A stretch of DNA of 63,988 nucleotides from the NCBI GenBank assembly GCA_016744595.1, contig JADGEB010000021.1, forward strand, positions 1 to 63,988, read 5' to 3'. Shown in pieces: positions 7,849 through 17,138 of the stretch. The notes below the pieces were generated by a model that was not told the DNA's origin, ran no database searches, and saw only the letters and a list, made by a program, of their open reading frames with translations. A program made the translations under genes and the position numbers. How positions within the stretch are numbered: position 1 is the first letter of the stretch; each line of letters starts with the position of its first letter. This DNA comes from Desulfuromusa sp. GTDB lineage: Bacteria > Desulfobacterota > Desulfuromonadia > Desulfuromonadales > Geopsychrobacteraceae.

Positions 7849-9525
7849 CTATTGTCGAGTGAGAGACCGGTACCTGATTCGGTGTGGCTGATCGGCATCT
7901 TTTCCCAACCTGCGTTTACGGTCTTCTTCATATTCTGAATAGTTCCCCTCAAACCAGGTGACTTGAGAGTCTCCTTCAAAAGCCATAATGTGGGTAGCAA
8001 TCCGGTCGAGAAACCAGCGGTCGTGGCTAATTACCACAGCACAGCCGCCAAAGTTTTCCAGACCCTCTTCCAGCGCTCTCAGGGTGTTGACATCAAGATC
8101 GTTAGTTGGTTCGTCAAGTAGCAGCACGTTGGCTTCTTCGCGCAGCATTTTTGCCAGATGAACACGATTGCGTTCTCCACCAGACAGGACATTCACCTTT
8201 TTTTGCTGGTCAGATCCGGAAAAGTTGAAACGAGCCACATAGGCACGGGAATTAACCGATTGTCCGCCAACTTGAAGCATATCTTGTCCACCGGTCACTT
8301 CTTCCCAGATGGTTTTATTGCCATCTAGCTCACGCACTTGGTCGACATAGCCAAGTTGTACCGTTTCTCCAACTTTAAAACTTCCATTGTCAGCTTTTTC
8401 CTGACCAATAATCATATTAAATAAAGTCGATTTACCAGCACCGTTTGGACCGATCACGCCAACAATTCCACCTGCAGGCAGGTTAAAGCTGAGATTGTCA
8501 ATCAATAGCCGTTCATCAAACCCTTTGCTGACTTCTTTGGCTTCAACCACTATACCTCCCAAGCGAGGACCCGGTGGAATGTAGAGCTCGAGAGTTTTTT
8601 CTTTTTCCAAGCCTGCATTCCCAAGTAAGTCTTCGTAGGAATTGATCCTTGCTTGGGATTTTGTCCGACGTCCCTTGGGTGACATCTTAATCCACTCAAG
8701 TTCACGTTGCAGGGTTTGCTGTCGTTTACTTTCAGTTTTTTCTGCTTTACGTAAACGTTCCTGTTTTTGTTCGAGCCAGCTGGAATAATTGCCCTTCCAG
8801 GGGATTCCCTGGCCTCGATCCAGTTCCAGAATCCACCCAGCAACATTATCAAGGAAATAGCGGTCGTGAGTGACGGCGATAACTGTCCCGGGATAGCGCT
8901 GTAAATGTTGTTCCAGCCAAGCGACAGTTTCTGCATCCAGATGATTAGTTGGCTCATCTAGAAGTAGGATATCTGGTTTTTGTAATAACAGTCGACATAG
9001 TGCGACGCGGCGCTTTTCACCTCCAGACAGGACTTTAATAGAGGTTTCTGGAGATGGACAACGTAACGCTTCTTCTGCCAGTTCCAGTCGAGAATCGAGC
9101 TCCCAGGCATCGGCAGCGTCCAACTTGTCCTGAACCTCAGCTTGTCGTGCCAGCAGTTTGTCCATATCACAGTCAGGATCGGCAAAAGCATTATTGATTT
9201 CCTCAAATTCTGCCAAAAGATCAACGATTTCCTGGACTCCTTCTTTGACCGTTTCCCGAACTGTTTTGTTATCATCTAGCTGCGGCTCCTGTTCCAGATA
9301 GCCGACACTGTAGCCGTCAGACAAAACCGCTTCACCATTAAACTCTTTGTCAACTCCTGCCATGATTCGCAACAGAGTCGATTTTCCCGAACCGTTCAAG
9401 CCGAGGACACCAATCTTTGCACCGTAGAAATAGGAGAGGGAAATATCTTTGATAATTGGTTGCTTATTGTAGCTTTTACTCACCCTCATCATTGAATAGA
9501 TGATTTTCTTTGTGTCTTCACTCAT
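7849..9525 (-). CDS. ettA: Energy-dependent translational throttle protein EttA (ABC-F ATPase)
   Basis: 558 residues, the standard length of EttA. There are two ABC ATPase domains with Walker A GLNGSGKS and GPNGAGKS, signature motifs LSGGEKRR and LSGGERNR, and Walker [12 protein letters not shown] and [11 protein letters not shown]. Between them is the ABC-F linker (about 240-300, rich in K/R/E), and ABC1 contains the EttA arm (RETVKEGV onward). EttA binds the ribosomal E site and gates entry into elongation according to the ADP/ATP ratio. There are no transmembrane segments. It is transcribed away from the HD-GYP gene end with a 162-nt gap and converges on the Sel1 gene. Confidence 0.95.
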   Translation of the reverse strand: MSEDTKKIIYSMMRVSKSYNKQPIIKDISLSYFYGAKIGVLGLNGSGKSTLLRIMAGVDKEFNGEAVLSDGYSVGYLEQEPQLDDNKTVRETVKEGVQEIVDLLAEFEEINNAFADPDCDMDKLLARQAEVQDKLDAADAWELDSRLELAEEALRCPSPETSIKVLSGGEKRRVALCRLLLQKPDILLLDEPTNHLDAETVAWLEQHLQRYPGTVIAVTHDRYFLDNVAGWILELDRGQGIPWKGNYSSWLEQKQERLRKAEKTESKRQQTLQRELEWIKMSPKGRRTKSQARINSYEDLLGNAGLEKEKTLELYIPPGPRLGGIVVEAKEVSKGFDERLLIDNLSFNLPAGGIVGVIGPNGAGKSTLFNMIIGQEKADNGSFKVGETVQLGYVDQVRELDGNKTIWEEVTGGQDMLQVGGQSVNSRAYVARFNFSGSDQQKKVNVLSGGERNRVHLAKMLREEANVLLLDEPTNDLDVNTLRALEEGLENFGGCAVVISHDRWFLDRIATHIMAFEGDSQVTWFEGNYSEYEEDRKRRLGKDADQPHRIRYRSLTRQ

Positions 9526-9687
9526 TGGTTGTTCCTTTTTTTATTTGCTCTGCGAACAGAGTTCAATTTGAAATTTCTAGAAGAGTTGCGACTGTATAGC
9601 ATCCGGGTGTTGATTGCTGCAAGGGCTTCTCTGAATTGACTTTTATATTGAATGCTCCCGTGGAGTGCCTTGATTGTGAGAGGCTTT

Positions 9688-10842
9688 TTATGAAGCTGTA
9701 TAGTTGCTGGGTTCGGTGTTTTTATCTAACTCACTGAGGACTTGAAGGAAACTGTAGGTTAATTGGGGGTGGAGTTTGTTGCCGGCAAGATCAAGCATGA
9801 TCGAGATGATCTGATCTATCTCTAGAGACTTTTCATAGGCGCGATGAGTTCTCATGGCATCATATGTGTCGGAGATTGCAGTTATGTGAGAACAAATATG
9901 TTGTTTCCATGGACGTATTGTTTGCGGATAACCTGTATTGTCGTAACGCATGTGGTGCTCAAAAGCTGTAACAACAGCTAATCGTGGAATCCCAGGTGTG
10001 TTGAGCAGGTACTCAGCTCCCAAGCGAGGATGTTGTTGCATAATCTGCCATTCTTCTTCATCCAACTGTTCTGATTTAGTTAGGATATCGGGTGATATAA
10101 ACATTTTTCCCACATCGTGCAACATGGCTGCAATTCCGATGTCGTTAAGCAGCTGTCCTTCAATGCCAAGGACTTTTGCTTGGGCTAAATTGAGCATGCA
10201 GATATTGGTTGAGTGGGTATAGGTATATTCATCCATTGAGCGCAGGGGAGCGATCGCCATAAATACATCGCTTTGGCTGTTGAATGCATTAACAAAGCCG
10301 TTGACGATTTCATTGATCCCCGTCATCTCCAGTTTTTGTTTGTTACGTACTCCCTGGTAAAGATCCATAAAACGATCAGCTTCATAATCTGCGATATCTG
10401 CCAAATCAAGCTCAGCAGACGATTTAGAATTGGGATTTTTATAACGGATTTCAATCTGCCCAAACTGGATATTCTCACTACTTTTGATGTCAATCTGTTT
10501 ATCAGAAGCCTTGCTGAGAATATTGATAAGGCCGAGGAGCTCTTCTGCGTAGACTCCCGGTTCTATCTGTAAATGGCTGATACCATTTCTTGTGAGAGAC
10601 TCAAGTAGTCGGTCAACCGCCAGATTTTTTGCCACAGGGCGGCTGGAAAAAATCAGTTGTTCATCAATAATTTTTAGCGTGATATTGCTGTGAACATGGA
10701 AAAGTTGATGAAGCTCATTTAGTGCTTGTTTATTTAAACGCAAAACCTGGCGGTGCTCAGGATGGTATAGGGCAGCATTGGCAGCCGCAGTTGTTATTAA
10801 TCTGATCAGTTTTTGGAGGTGTTCATCGTTAGCTTTAATCAT
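9688..10842 (-). CDS. HD-GYP-type phosphohydrolase with divergent GYP motif
   Basis: 384 residues. The C-terminal half is an HD domain of HD-GYP type: MLHDVGKM, QHPRLGAEYLL and HHMRYDNTGYP, followed by ITAISDTYDAM. HD-GYP enzymes hydrolyse c-di-GMP; here the usual HHERxDGxGYP has E to M and G to N changes while the HD dyad and GYP are kept, so metal binding is plausible but substrate is uncertain. The N-terminal about 130 residues (YHPEHRQ, then ITLKI, then a GIS...EEL region) resemble the N-terminus of the upstream HEAT protein, whose gene overlaps this one by 4 nt (ATGA), implying translational coupling and a joint function. Confidence 0.85.
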   Translation of the reverse strand: MIKANDEHLQKLIRLITTAAANAALYHPEHRQVLRLNKQALNELHQLFHVHSNITLKIIDEQLIFSSRPVAKNLAVDRLLESLTRNGISHLQIEPGVYAEELLGLINILSKASDKQIDIKSSENIQFGQIEIRYKNPNSKSSAELDLADIADYEADRFMDLYQGVRNKQKLEMTGINEIVNGFVNAFNSQSDVFMAIAPLRSMDEYTYTHSTNICMLNLAQAKVLGIEGQLLNDIGIAAMLHDVGKMFISPDILTKSEQLDEEEWQIMQQHPRLGAEYLLNTPGIPRLAVVTAFEHHMRYDNTGYPQTIRPWKQHICSHITAISDTYDAMRTHRAYEKSLEIDQIISIMLDLAGNKLHPQLTYSFLQVLSELDKNTEPSNYTAS

Positions 10843-13016
10843 CTGCCCCTCCCCGAGAACTCTTGTCGTTGTTTTATTGCCGAATTGGCCAGTTGTTTGT
10901 GTTTGCCATTTGTTAATTCTTTGAGTAGCTTTTCTGCTGAGGCTCCGGGGAAAAGAGCTAGATTCTGGAGGATTTCCACATGTAGCTGTTTTATTCGGCG
11001 CGAGACCAGTAAACCCTGTTTCTGCAGTATCCGACGCAAGATAGGAAGACTGTCTTTATTGCCGATCCGAGTCAGTGTTCGGATCGTCTGATGTTTTAAT
11101 TCTAAGTCAGCATCGCTATTTGGTGCATTGGCAAGATTTTTGTGTAGGACAGAAAGAACCATTGGATCTCGACTGAGATCAGCAATCTGTGTAGCCGAAA
11201 GGCGAGCTTCAGGGTCTTCACTCTGTAGTTCTTTTAGTAGCTGCCGATTGGCCGTCGCGGGATTACAGGAAAACAAGTTTCGCATTACTTCAACACGCAC
11301 CTTCGGGTGAGGGTGCTCAGCGAGTTTATGGATCACTTTGATACTGTTAGGAGCTAAGTCCTTTCCCAGAACAATCAGAAGGTTGCGCACCAAGTACCAA
11401 CGTTCATCACCGAGCGCGTGCACAATCATCTGTTGGGCGTCTCCACCAATCCCTTCCAGGATCTCCATCCAGAGTTGTCGTTCAGACCATTTAGGAGCGA
11501 GCCCCAAATAGTCGATAACCAGTTCACTATAAGGTTCACCGACAGCTATAATATAGCTGGATATCTCTTGATGCTTTTCTTCCCCCCAAAGATCTATGCC
11601 ATCCAGAACCTCCGACATAAATGTGGGCTGAACGTGGTTGGACAGCACTTTTTCATTGAAAATACTGGCAGAAGATTTGCCACTGAACAGGTATTTAGAC
11701 CAGTTGTCGTGTATTTCACGCAAGGAAATAAAGTCACCCGTATCGAGAAAATATCGGGACAGATCAAGGAGGTTTTGCTGCACTGATTCTTCTTGCGCAG
11801 GATCGAATTGTTCGTGCAACATCTCAAAAATAATCGCGGCGCAATTTTGTTCAATTTCCTGATTTTCAATCTGATACTTCAGTTTCTCTTTTTCATCATC
11901 AGGAATACTGCCGATGACGTTGTCGCCGAGAATATTAAATAACGCTGCCTGATAGCTATCTGGCATATATAAATCTTGCCGTTCCTCACTGAACAAGACG
12001 TCGAGTCGGGCACGTACCATGTCCTCTGAAAGTGGTGCCGACTTGGTACTGATATTTCGATTAAATATCTGGGTTGGGGTATTCGCCAGATTGTTGATCA
12101 GACCAAACAGTCTTGAAGAGAGGTTCAGATCCTGTCGGTTCTTCCCGGCAATTGTATTTTGGAGCAGGTGAGATGGAATCTTTTGCAGAATATGTGGCGC
12201 ATCATCTCGATGCCGGTCAAGGGTGTGAAAGGCACTACTGAGAAATTCCTGCTGAGCTTCTGGGGACAATTGCTCCAAGAGTGAGATAAGTTTTTTGTCA
12301 TTGTCCGTTTGCGATTGATCTCCTTTTTTATGAAGACTATTTTCAATAAACAGACCTATTGATTGGGATGATTGTTCGCGCTCGTCCTGAGTGCCGATGA
12401 GTCTCTGATTGAAGATATCTGCAACAGTACTGAGGTTAAGCGGGTCTTCCAAATCACCAAAATCGAGGATGCCATCGTGCAGTCCATGAATAAAGCTCTT
12501 CCATAACTCGCTCCCATCAACGGGTTCCTGCCCGCTGAAATTCTGATTCGCCTGAAAAGCATCGTAATCTATTAAAACAACTGAAATGTGTTCGACCTGC
12601 TGTTGCTCGAGCAGTTTATCAAAGCCACCGAACGATTCTATCGTATCTCGGTCGGAGCGAAGCAGCTGACTGAAGCGGATCAGCTCTGAACCTTTGAGCC
12701 CAGTTCGAAAACTGATTGATGCAATACCCAGGGTGGAAAAAAAATTAGCAAATTGCTGATTCGTTGAATCTTCTTTGTCAAGCCAATGTTGTTCAAAATA
12801 GAGAGCATCTGGAGAAATGCCTAGAGTGATAACTGAATCTGAGTGAAACAGCTCTTGAAGGATCTCCAGAGTGTTGCTGACACTGGCAGTAATCTGCGGA
12901 TGCTCCGGGGGATAGAGCGATAATTTGCGCCGGGAGATGTTCAGTTCGTGTAAAAACGCTGTAAGTAGCGGTTTGTCCAGATCTGTAGTTGAGCTATCGG
13001 TTTCTTTTTGGTTCAC
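10839..13016 (-). CDS. HEAT-repeat protein, partner of the HD-GYP protein
   Basis: 725 residues, no signal peptide or membrane segment. The N-terminal module (about 15-145: YPPEHPQ, VITLGI, LGIASISFRTGLKGSEL) parallels that of the HD-GYP protein encoded next to it. The middle (150-480) is helical and unassigned. The C-terminal third (about 520-700) shows HEAT-like repeats (NLLIVLGKDLAPNSIKVIHKL, HPKVRVEVMRNLF, DPEARLSATQIADLS), an alpha-solenoid scaffold. Its role is unknown; four-base overlap with the HD-GYP gene and shared module suggest a complex or common ligand. A candidate -10 (TATACT) lies 42 nt before its start on the minus strand. Confidence 0.75.
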   Translation of the reverse strand: MNQKETDSSTTDLDKPLLTAFLHELNISRRKLSLYPPEHPQITASVSNTLEILQELFHSDSVITLGISPDALYFEQHWLDKEDSTNQQFANFFSTLGIASISFRTGLKGSELIRFSQLLRSDRDTIESFGGFDKLLEQQQVEHISVVLIDYDAFQANQNFSGQEPVDGSELWKSFIHGLHDGILDFGDLEDPLNLSTVADIFNQRLIGTQDEREQSSQSIGLFIENSLHKKGDQSQTDNDKKLISLLEQLSPEAQQEFLSSAFHTLDRHRDDAPHILQKIPSHLLQNTIAGKNRQDLNLSSRLFGLINNLANTPTQIFNRNISTKSAPLSEDMVRARLDVLFSEERQDLYMPDSYQAALFNILGDNVIGSIPDDEKEKLKYQIENQEIEQNCAAIIFEMLHEQFDPAQEESVQQNLLDLSRYFLDTGDFISLREIHDNWSKYLFSGKSSASIFNEKVLSNHVQPTFMSEVLDGIDLWGEEKHQEISSYIIAVGEPYSELVIDYLGLAPKWSERQLWMEILEGIGGDAQQMIVHALGDERWYLVRNLLIVLGKDLAPNSIKVIHKLAEHPHPKVRVEVMRNLFSCNPATANRQLLKELQSEDPEARLSATQIADLSRDPMVLSVLHKNLANAPNSDADLELKHQTIRTLTRIGNKDSLPILRRILQKQGLLVSRRIKQLHVEILQNLALFPGASAEKLLKELTNGKHKQLANSAIKQRQEFSGRGR

Positions 13017-13338
13017 AAATCCCCCGAGAGTTATTCTGAAACGTAACAGATTGATCGAGTATAGCAGATGATATCGTAAAAAGTCCGCTCTTGTTAAGGT
13101 TGCTTTTCAGGACCTTGGCAGTCTGGTTATATTTTTCTCCCCGAGGGAAAACACTGGACTTTGTAAATCAGTTTCTTGGGTTGGCTCTTTTACAGCTTTT
13201 ATTCACATGACATCCGAGAATGATGTTGTTTTTGATGGCTGAAGAATGACGAGGTTCGGAGCTCTGTGTTGCATTTGTCAAGATTTGGTGCTAAATTCCC
13301 CGACGTGAAGAAAACAATATTTCAGCGAATATCTGTGT
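13017..13338. other. 322-nt divergent intergenic region (HEAT gene / phoH)
   Basis: A non-coding gap between divergently transcribed genes. On the minus strand a good -10 hexamer (TATACT, plus-strand 13058-13063) precedes the HEAT gene by 42 nt, with only a poor -35 (CGGACT, 18-nt spacer). On the plus strand a weak TTGCAT-17-TAAATT pair lies about 40-70 nt before phoH. I see no repeat, tRNA or small ORF worth calling. Confidence 0.45.
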
Positions 13339-14322
13339 ATGAGCCCCAGCAAACATTTTGATGTTGCTGATGCGGCTCTGGCCGCTCAATTGTTCGGTCA
13401 GCAGAATAAGCATCTTAAACTGATAGAAAAAAAACTTGGTATTCGCCTTGGCAGCCAGGGAACTGTAATCCACTTATCTGGTGAGACAGCTCAGGTACAC
13501 GTTGGCTATCGCTTGCTTGAAGAACTCTGTTTTTTATTGCAAGAAGAGATGCCGCTTTACCCTGCCGATATTGATTATGCAATCCGTATTCTTTCCTCTG
13601 ATTCAACAACTTCCCTAAGAGATATTTTTTGCGATACTGTTTTTATTTCGGCTCGCAATAAGTTGATTACCCCCAAAAGTTTGGCGCAGAAAAGTTATAT
13701 CGATAATATTCGAGAAAACCATGTCGTTTTTGGCGTTGGCCCCGCAGGAACAGGCAAGACCTACCTGGCCATGGCCATGGGGGTTGCGGCATTGATGCGT
13801 AAGGAAGTGAGCAGGATCATGTTGGTTCGTCCGGCGGTTGAGGCTGGGGAAAAGCTTGGCTTTCTTCCTGGAGATCTAGCCGAGAAGGTCAATCCCTATC
13901 TTCGCCCACTGTATGACGCTCTCTATGATATGCTCGATTTAGAAAAAGTTCAGACACTGCTGGAGACAGGGATTGTCGAAGTTGCGCCATTGGCATTTAT
14001 GCGTGGCCGAACCCTGAATGATGCGTTTGTTATTCTGGATGAAGCACAAAATACGACTGCTGAGCAGATGAAAATGTTTTTGACTCGCCTAGGATTTGGC
14101 AGCCGGGCGGTTATCACTGGTGATGTAACCCAGATCGATCTGCCACGCGATAGTCAATCTGGATTGCTGCATGCGATAGATGTGTTGAATGGGGTTCCTG
14201 GGATTGCATTTACCCACTTTAGTGATGTTGATGTTGTCCGTCATCCAATCGTACAAGCTATTGTGCGGGCTTATCAACAGGCTGATCGCCAAAACGTTAA
14301 TCCAAACCGTTCCGCTAGATAA
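13339..14322 (+). CDS. PhoH-like ATPase (YbeZ/PhoH family)
   Basis: 327 residues. An N-terminal KH-like part (about 20-110) precedes a P-loop NTPase with Walker A GPAGTGKT (134-141), Walker B VILDEAQN and the PhoH signature LTRLGFGSR with ITGDVTQIDLP. In most bacteria phoH-like genes adjoin ybeY, and both proteins act in rRNA maturation and RNA metabolism; here ybeY lies one gene downstream, behind pgpH, an arrangement also seen in Gram-positives and deltaproteobacteria. No strong Shine-Dalgarno precedes ATG 13339, but the start gives the family N-terminus. It heads a long plus-strand run. Confidence 0.92.
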   Translation: MSPSKHFDVADAALAAQLFGQQNKHLKLIEKKLGIRLGSQGTVIHLSGETAQVHVGYRLLEELCFLLQEEMPLYPADIDYAIRILSSDSTTSLRDIFCDTVFISARNKLITPKSLAQKSYIDNIRENHVVFGVGPAGTGKTYLAMAMGVAALMRKEVSRIMLVRPAVEAGEKLGFLPGDLAEKVNPYLRPLYDALYDMLDLEKVQTLLETGIVEVAPLAFMRGRTLNDAFVILDEAQNTTAEQMKMFLTRLGFGSRAVITGDVTQIDLPRDSQSGLLHAIDVLNGVPGIAFTHFSDVDVVRHPIVQAIVRAYQQADRQNVNPNRSAR

Positions 14323-14345
14323 GTGTCTGGTGTTACCGAGGATAT

Positions 14346-16757
14346 ATGACTAAAGAGGAAAAAGATAAATTGTTGCATGGACGTGCCGCTATTTTTAGCA
14401 GTGGATTACAGAGTCTACGTAACCAACGACAGCCCCGTTTAGGGGGCTGGCTTCTGGTGTTGGTTTCAATTCTGCTAACTCTTATTATTGTGCCTAAAGG
14501 GGGGCTGATCCCTGACTACTATGCTCCAGGGGATATCGCTACTCGAGATATTAAATCACCCCGTGATCTTTTAGTCGAAGATATTTTACTTACTCAGGCA
14601 AAGCGTAATGAAGCTGTAAATACGGCTCCCACTGTTTACGATCTGGATACAACTGCCGGAGCTCAGGCCATTGAAAGAATTCGTCAGGGGCTTGGGTTGT
14701 TGCTGCAACGGCAGAGTGACGTTGAGAGTTTAAGTGCTGAAGCCTTTTTACTGCAATTAGAGGCCGATTTTGGGATACCACTAACTGTCGAAGAATTTAG
14801 GCCATTACTCAACTTAGCTCTTAATCAAAATATCGCAGTTTTGACTGGAGATCTGTTAACCCCAATCTTTCAACGACCAATCGTTGCTAATCTGCAGGTA
14901 TTCGAAGCTGATCGAAGTCGGGGTGTTATTGCCATTGAGCGGAGTGGGGGAGAAGAAATAGAGCCGGTGTTGTTTGATCAGGCCATCGGGTTAAATGATG
15001 CTTTGCTGCAGGCAAAACAAGAGTTATCCTTAATTCCTGGAATAACCTCGATTCAGCAGCAGACTTTACTAAAACTGGTACAGCAGCAACTACGCCCCAG
15101 CTTAACGAATAACCAAAAGGCGACCGAACAGCACCAGTTAGAGGTACGAGAGCAAGTTGCGCCAGTTTTATTTCAGGTAAAAAAAGGGGAAATGGTTGTT
15201 CGAGAGGGAGAGCGGGTGACGGCCGACCAAATTCTTAAGCTGCAGGCAATTAGAAAGTCGGGTTTGGATAACCGCAGTCTACAAACGGCGGCAGGATTAT
15301 TGATCTGTTCTATGCTGCTGATATATATTGGTTTTCATTTCAATCAAAGAAATATCAGTAAGTTTCGACCCGATTCCCGTGATTTATTGTTCCTCGCTAG
15401 CGTCTCTCTTTTTCTGTTTCTGTTGATAAAAATATCAATTTTCATTGCTGCTGGAATGGGCAATACTTTCGCCTACGTTGATTCCTCATTCTATCTTTAT
15501 GCGATTCCTTTTGCTCTCGGCGCCATGTTGGTGCGGATTGTCCTCAATTCAGAAACGGCTTTCCTGTTTGCTGTCTGTTGTTCAGTTTTGGTTGGTTTCC
15601 TGTTTGGCAATAGCTTATTGATGGCCGTTTATGTTCTTACCGGCAGTCTTGTCGGTGCACATGGTGTCCGTCATTGCCAGCAACGAACCACCCTGTATCG
15701 AGCCGGGCTGTGGATTGGATTGACAAATGTGGCTCTGCTCATCGGAATTCATTTATTGACCGGTCGTGATTTAGAACTCCAATTGCTCTGGAAGCTTGGA
15801 TTTGGTTTCTTTGGTGGGGTGGTCAGCGCAGTCATTGTTAATGGTACTGTCCCGTTGGTGGAATCATTCTTCAAGTATACCACCGATATTAAATTGCTGG
15901 AACTGGCCAATATGAATGCGCCGATTTTGCGGCAATTAATGATTGAGGCTCCCGGAACTTATCATCACTCTATTCTTGTCGGCAATCTGGCTGAGGCTGC
16001 TGCCGAGGCCGTTAATGCTAACCCGTTGCTGACCCGCGTTGCTGCCTATTATCACGATATTGGCAAAATTAAAAAACCCCTGTATTTTATTGAAAATTCA
16101 GGAGGGCAGCGAAACAAGCATGATAAGTTGGCTCCGTCGATGAGTGCTTTGATTCTTACTTCTCACGTTAAAGATGGGGTTGATTTAGCTCGTGAGCACA
16201 AGCTTGGATCTGAGATTGTGGATATTATCCAGCAACATCACGGGACTGCTCTCATCAAATTTTTCTATGACCGAGCAAAGAGTCAGGCCAATCCTGGGGT
16301 GCAACAGGTCGACGAGCGCGATTATCGCTATCATGGTCCCAAACCGCAGACCCGTGAAGCTGCATTGATTATGCTGGCAGATGCCGTTGAAGCGGCTAGC
16401 CGGACGCTGACGGATCCGACACCAGCACGAATTCAGGGGATGGTACAGAAACTGATTAACAATATTTTTATAGACGGTCAGTTGAATGAGTGTGATTTGA
16501 CCCTTAAAGATTTAAATTTGATAGCCAAGAGCTTTAATCGTATTTTATCCGGATCTTTCCACCATCGAGTCGATTATCCGGAACCGGTGCATATTGTACG
16601 GGAAAAGGTTGATAGTGGTGAAAGCGTTCCAGCCAAAGAGAAGGTAAAAATAAAAAGTGCGAATACAGATAGAAAATTGCCAGAGATTCCACAAGATCCT
16701 GAAGCGGCCACTGCGGAAAGTAGCTCAGAGGATCTTAAGCGTCTCGGGATATCCTGA
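14346..16757 (+). CDS. 7TMR-HDED/HDIG-domain membrane phosphohydrolase (PgpH-like)
   Basis: 803 residues. It has a TM near 32-49, a large extracytoplasmic 7TMR-HDED domain, about seven TM helices (roughly 315-515), then a cytoplasmic HD domain with paired His (about 540-541) and H570-D571 in YYHDIGKIKKP, followed by HHGTALIKFFY. PgpH of Listeria, of this architecture, hydrolyses c-di-AMP; whether this organism makes c-di-AMP is not visible here. The last about 50 residues are low complexity and rich in K, E and S. The final 101 nt overlap ybeY in another frame. It follows phoH by 23 nt with GAGG before the ATG. Confidence 0.92.
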   Translation: MTKEEKDKLLHGRAAIFSSGLQSLRNQRQPRLGGWLLVLVSILLTLIIVPKGGLIPDYYAPGDIATRDIKSPRDLLVEDILLTQAKRNEAVNTAPTVYDLDTTAGAQAIERIRQGLGLLLQRQSDVESLSAEAFLLQLEADFGIPLTVEEFRPLLNLALNQNIAVLTGDLLTPIFQRPIVANLQVFEADRSRGVIAIERSGGEEIEPVLFDQAIGLNDALLQAKQELSLIPGITSIQQQTLLKLVQQQLRPSLTNNQKATEQHQLEVREQVAPVLFQVKKGEMVVREGERVTADQILKLQAIRKSGLDNRSLQTAAGLLICSMLLIYIGFHFNQRNISKFRPDSRDLLFLASVSLFLFLLIKISIFIAAGMGNTFAYVDSSFYLYAIPFALGAMLVRIVLNSETAFLFAVCCSVLVGFLFGNSLLMAVYVLTGSLVGAHGVRHCQQRTTLYRAGLWIGLTNVALLIGIHLLTGRDLELQLLWKLGFGFFGGVVSAVIVNGTVPLVESFFKYTTDIKLLELANMNAPILRQLMIEAPGTYHHSILVGNLAEAAAEAVNANPLLTRVAAYYHDIGKIKKPLYFIENSGGQRNKHDKLAPSMSALILTSHVKDGVDLAREHKLGSEIVDIIQQHHGTALIKFFYDRAKSQANPGVQQVDERDYRYHGPKPQTREAALIMLADAVEAASRTLTDPTPARIQGMVQKLINNIFIDGQLNECDLTLKDLNLIAKSFNRILSGSFHHRVDYPEPVHIVREKVDSGESVPAKEKVKIKSANTDRKLPEIPQDPEAATAESSSEDLKRLGIS

Positions 16758-17118
16758 GGCAGAACTGTCGATTCTGATTCTCGACAACTCTGGGATTCAG
16801 GAAATTAATCGTGAATATCTGCAACGTGACAACCCGACGAATGTTATCTCTTTTGCTATGCAAGAAGGTGAAGGCGCTGGTTTGTCACCACTTGTATTGG
16901 GCGATGTGGTGATTTCAGCAGAACGGGCGGCTACGGATGCGGCTGAGGCGGACATCCCATTTGAACATGAACTCTGGTTTCTTCTGGTTCATGGTGTGCT
17001 GCACTTGCTTGGCTATGATCACGAACGTGGAACTGTATGCGAAGCCGAGCGGATGGAAGTCAGAGAATCTGAGATTTTTGCTCTTTTGGTTCAAGAGTTT
17101 TCACTTGAATCAAACTAA
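16657..17118 (+). CDS. ybeY: Endoribonuclease/rRNA maturation factor YbeY
   Basis: 153 residues with the zinc site H112-x3-H116-x5-H122 (HGVLHLLGYDH) and the conserved PTNVISF and LGDVVIS segments. YbeY is needed for 16S rRNA 3'-end maturation and 70S quality control. The start is GTG 16657, because the resulting RIQIENCQR N-terminus matches the family; this places the first 101 nt inside the pgpH coding sequence in a different frame. No good Shine-Dalgarno is at the usual distance (an AGAAGG lies about 13 nt up), so translation may depend on pgpH translation. An internal start would cut off a conserved strand. Confidence 0.9.
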   Translation: MRIQIENCQRFHKILKRPLRKVAQRILSVSGYPEAELSILILDNSGIQEINREYLQRDNPTNVISFAMQEGEGAGLSPLVLGDVVISAERAATDAAEADIPFEHELWFLLVHGVLHLLGYDHERGTVCEAERMEVRESEIFALLVQEFSLESN

Positions 17119-17138
17119 AAAAGGAGAATAGAAAAGAA

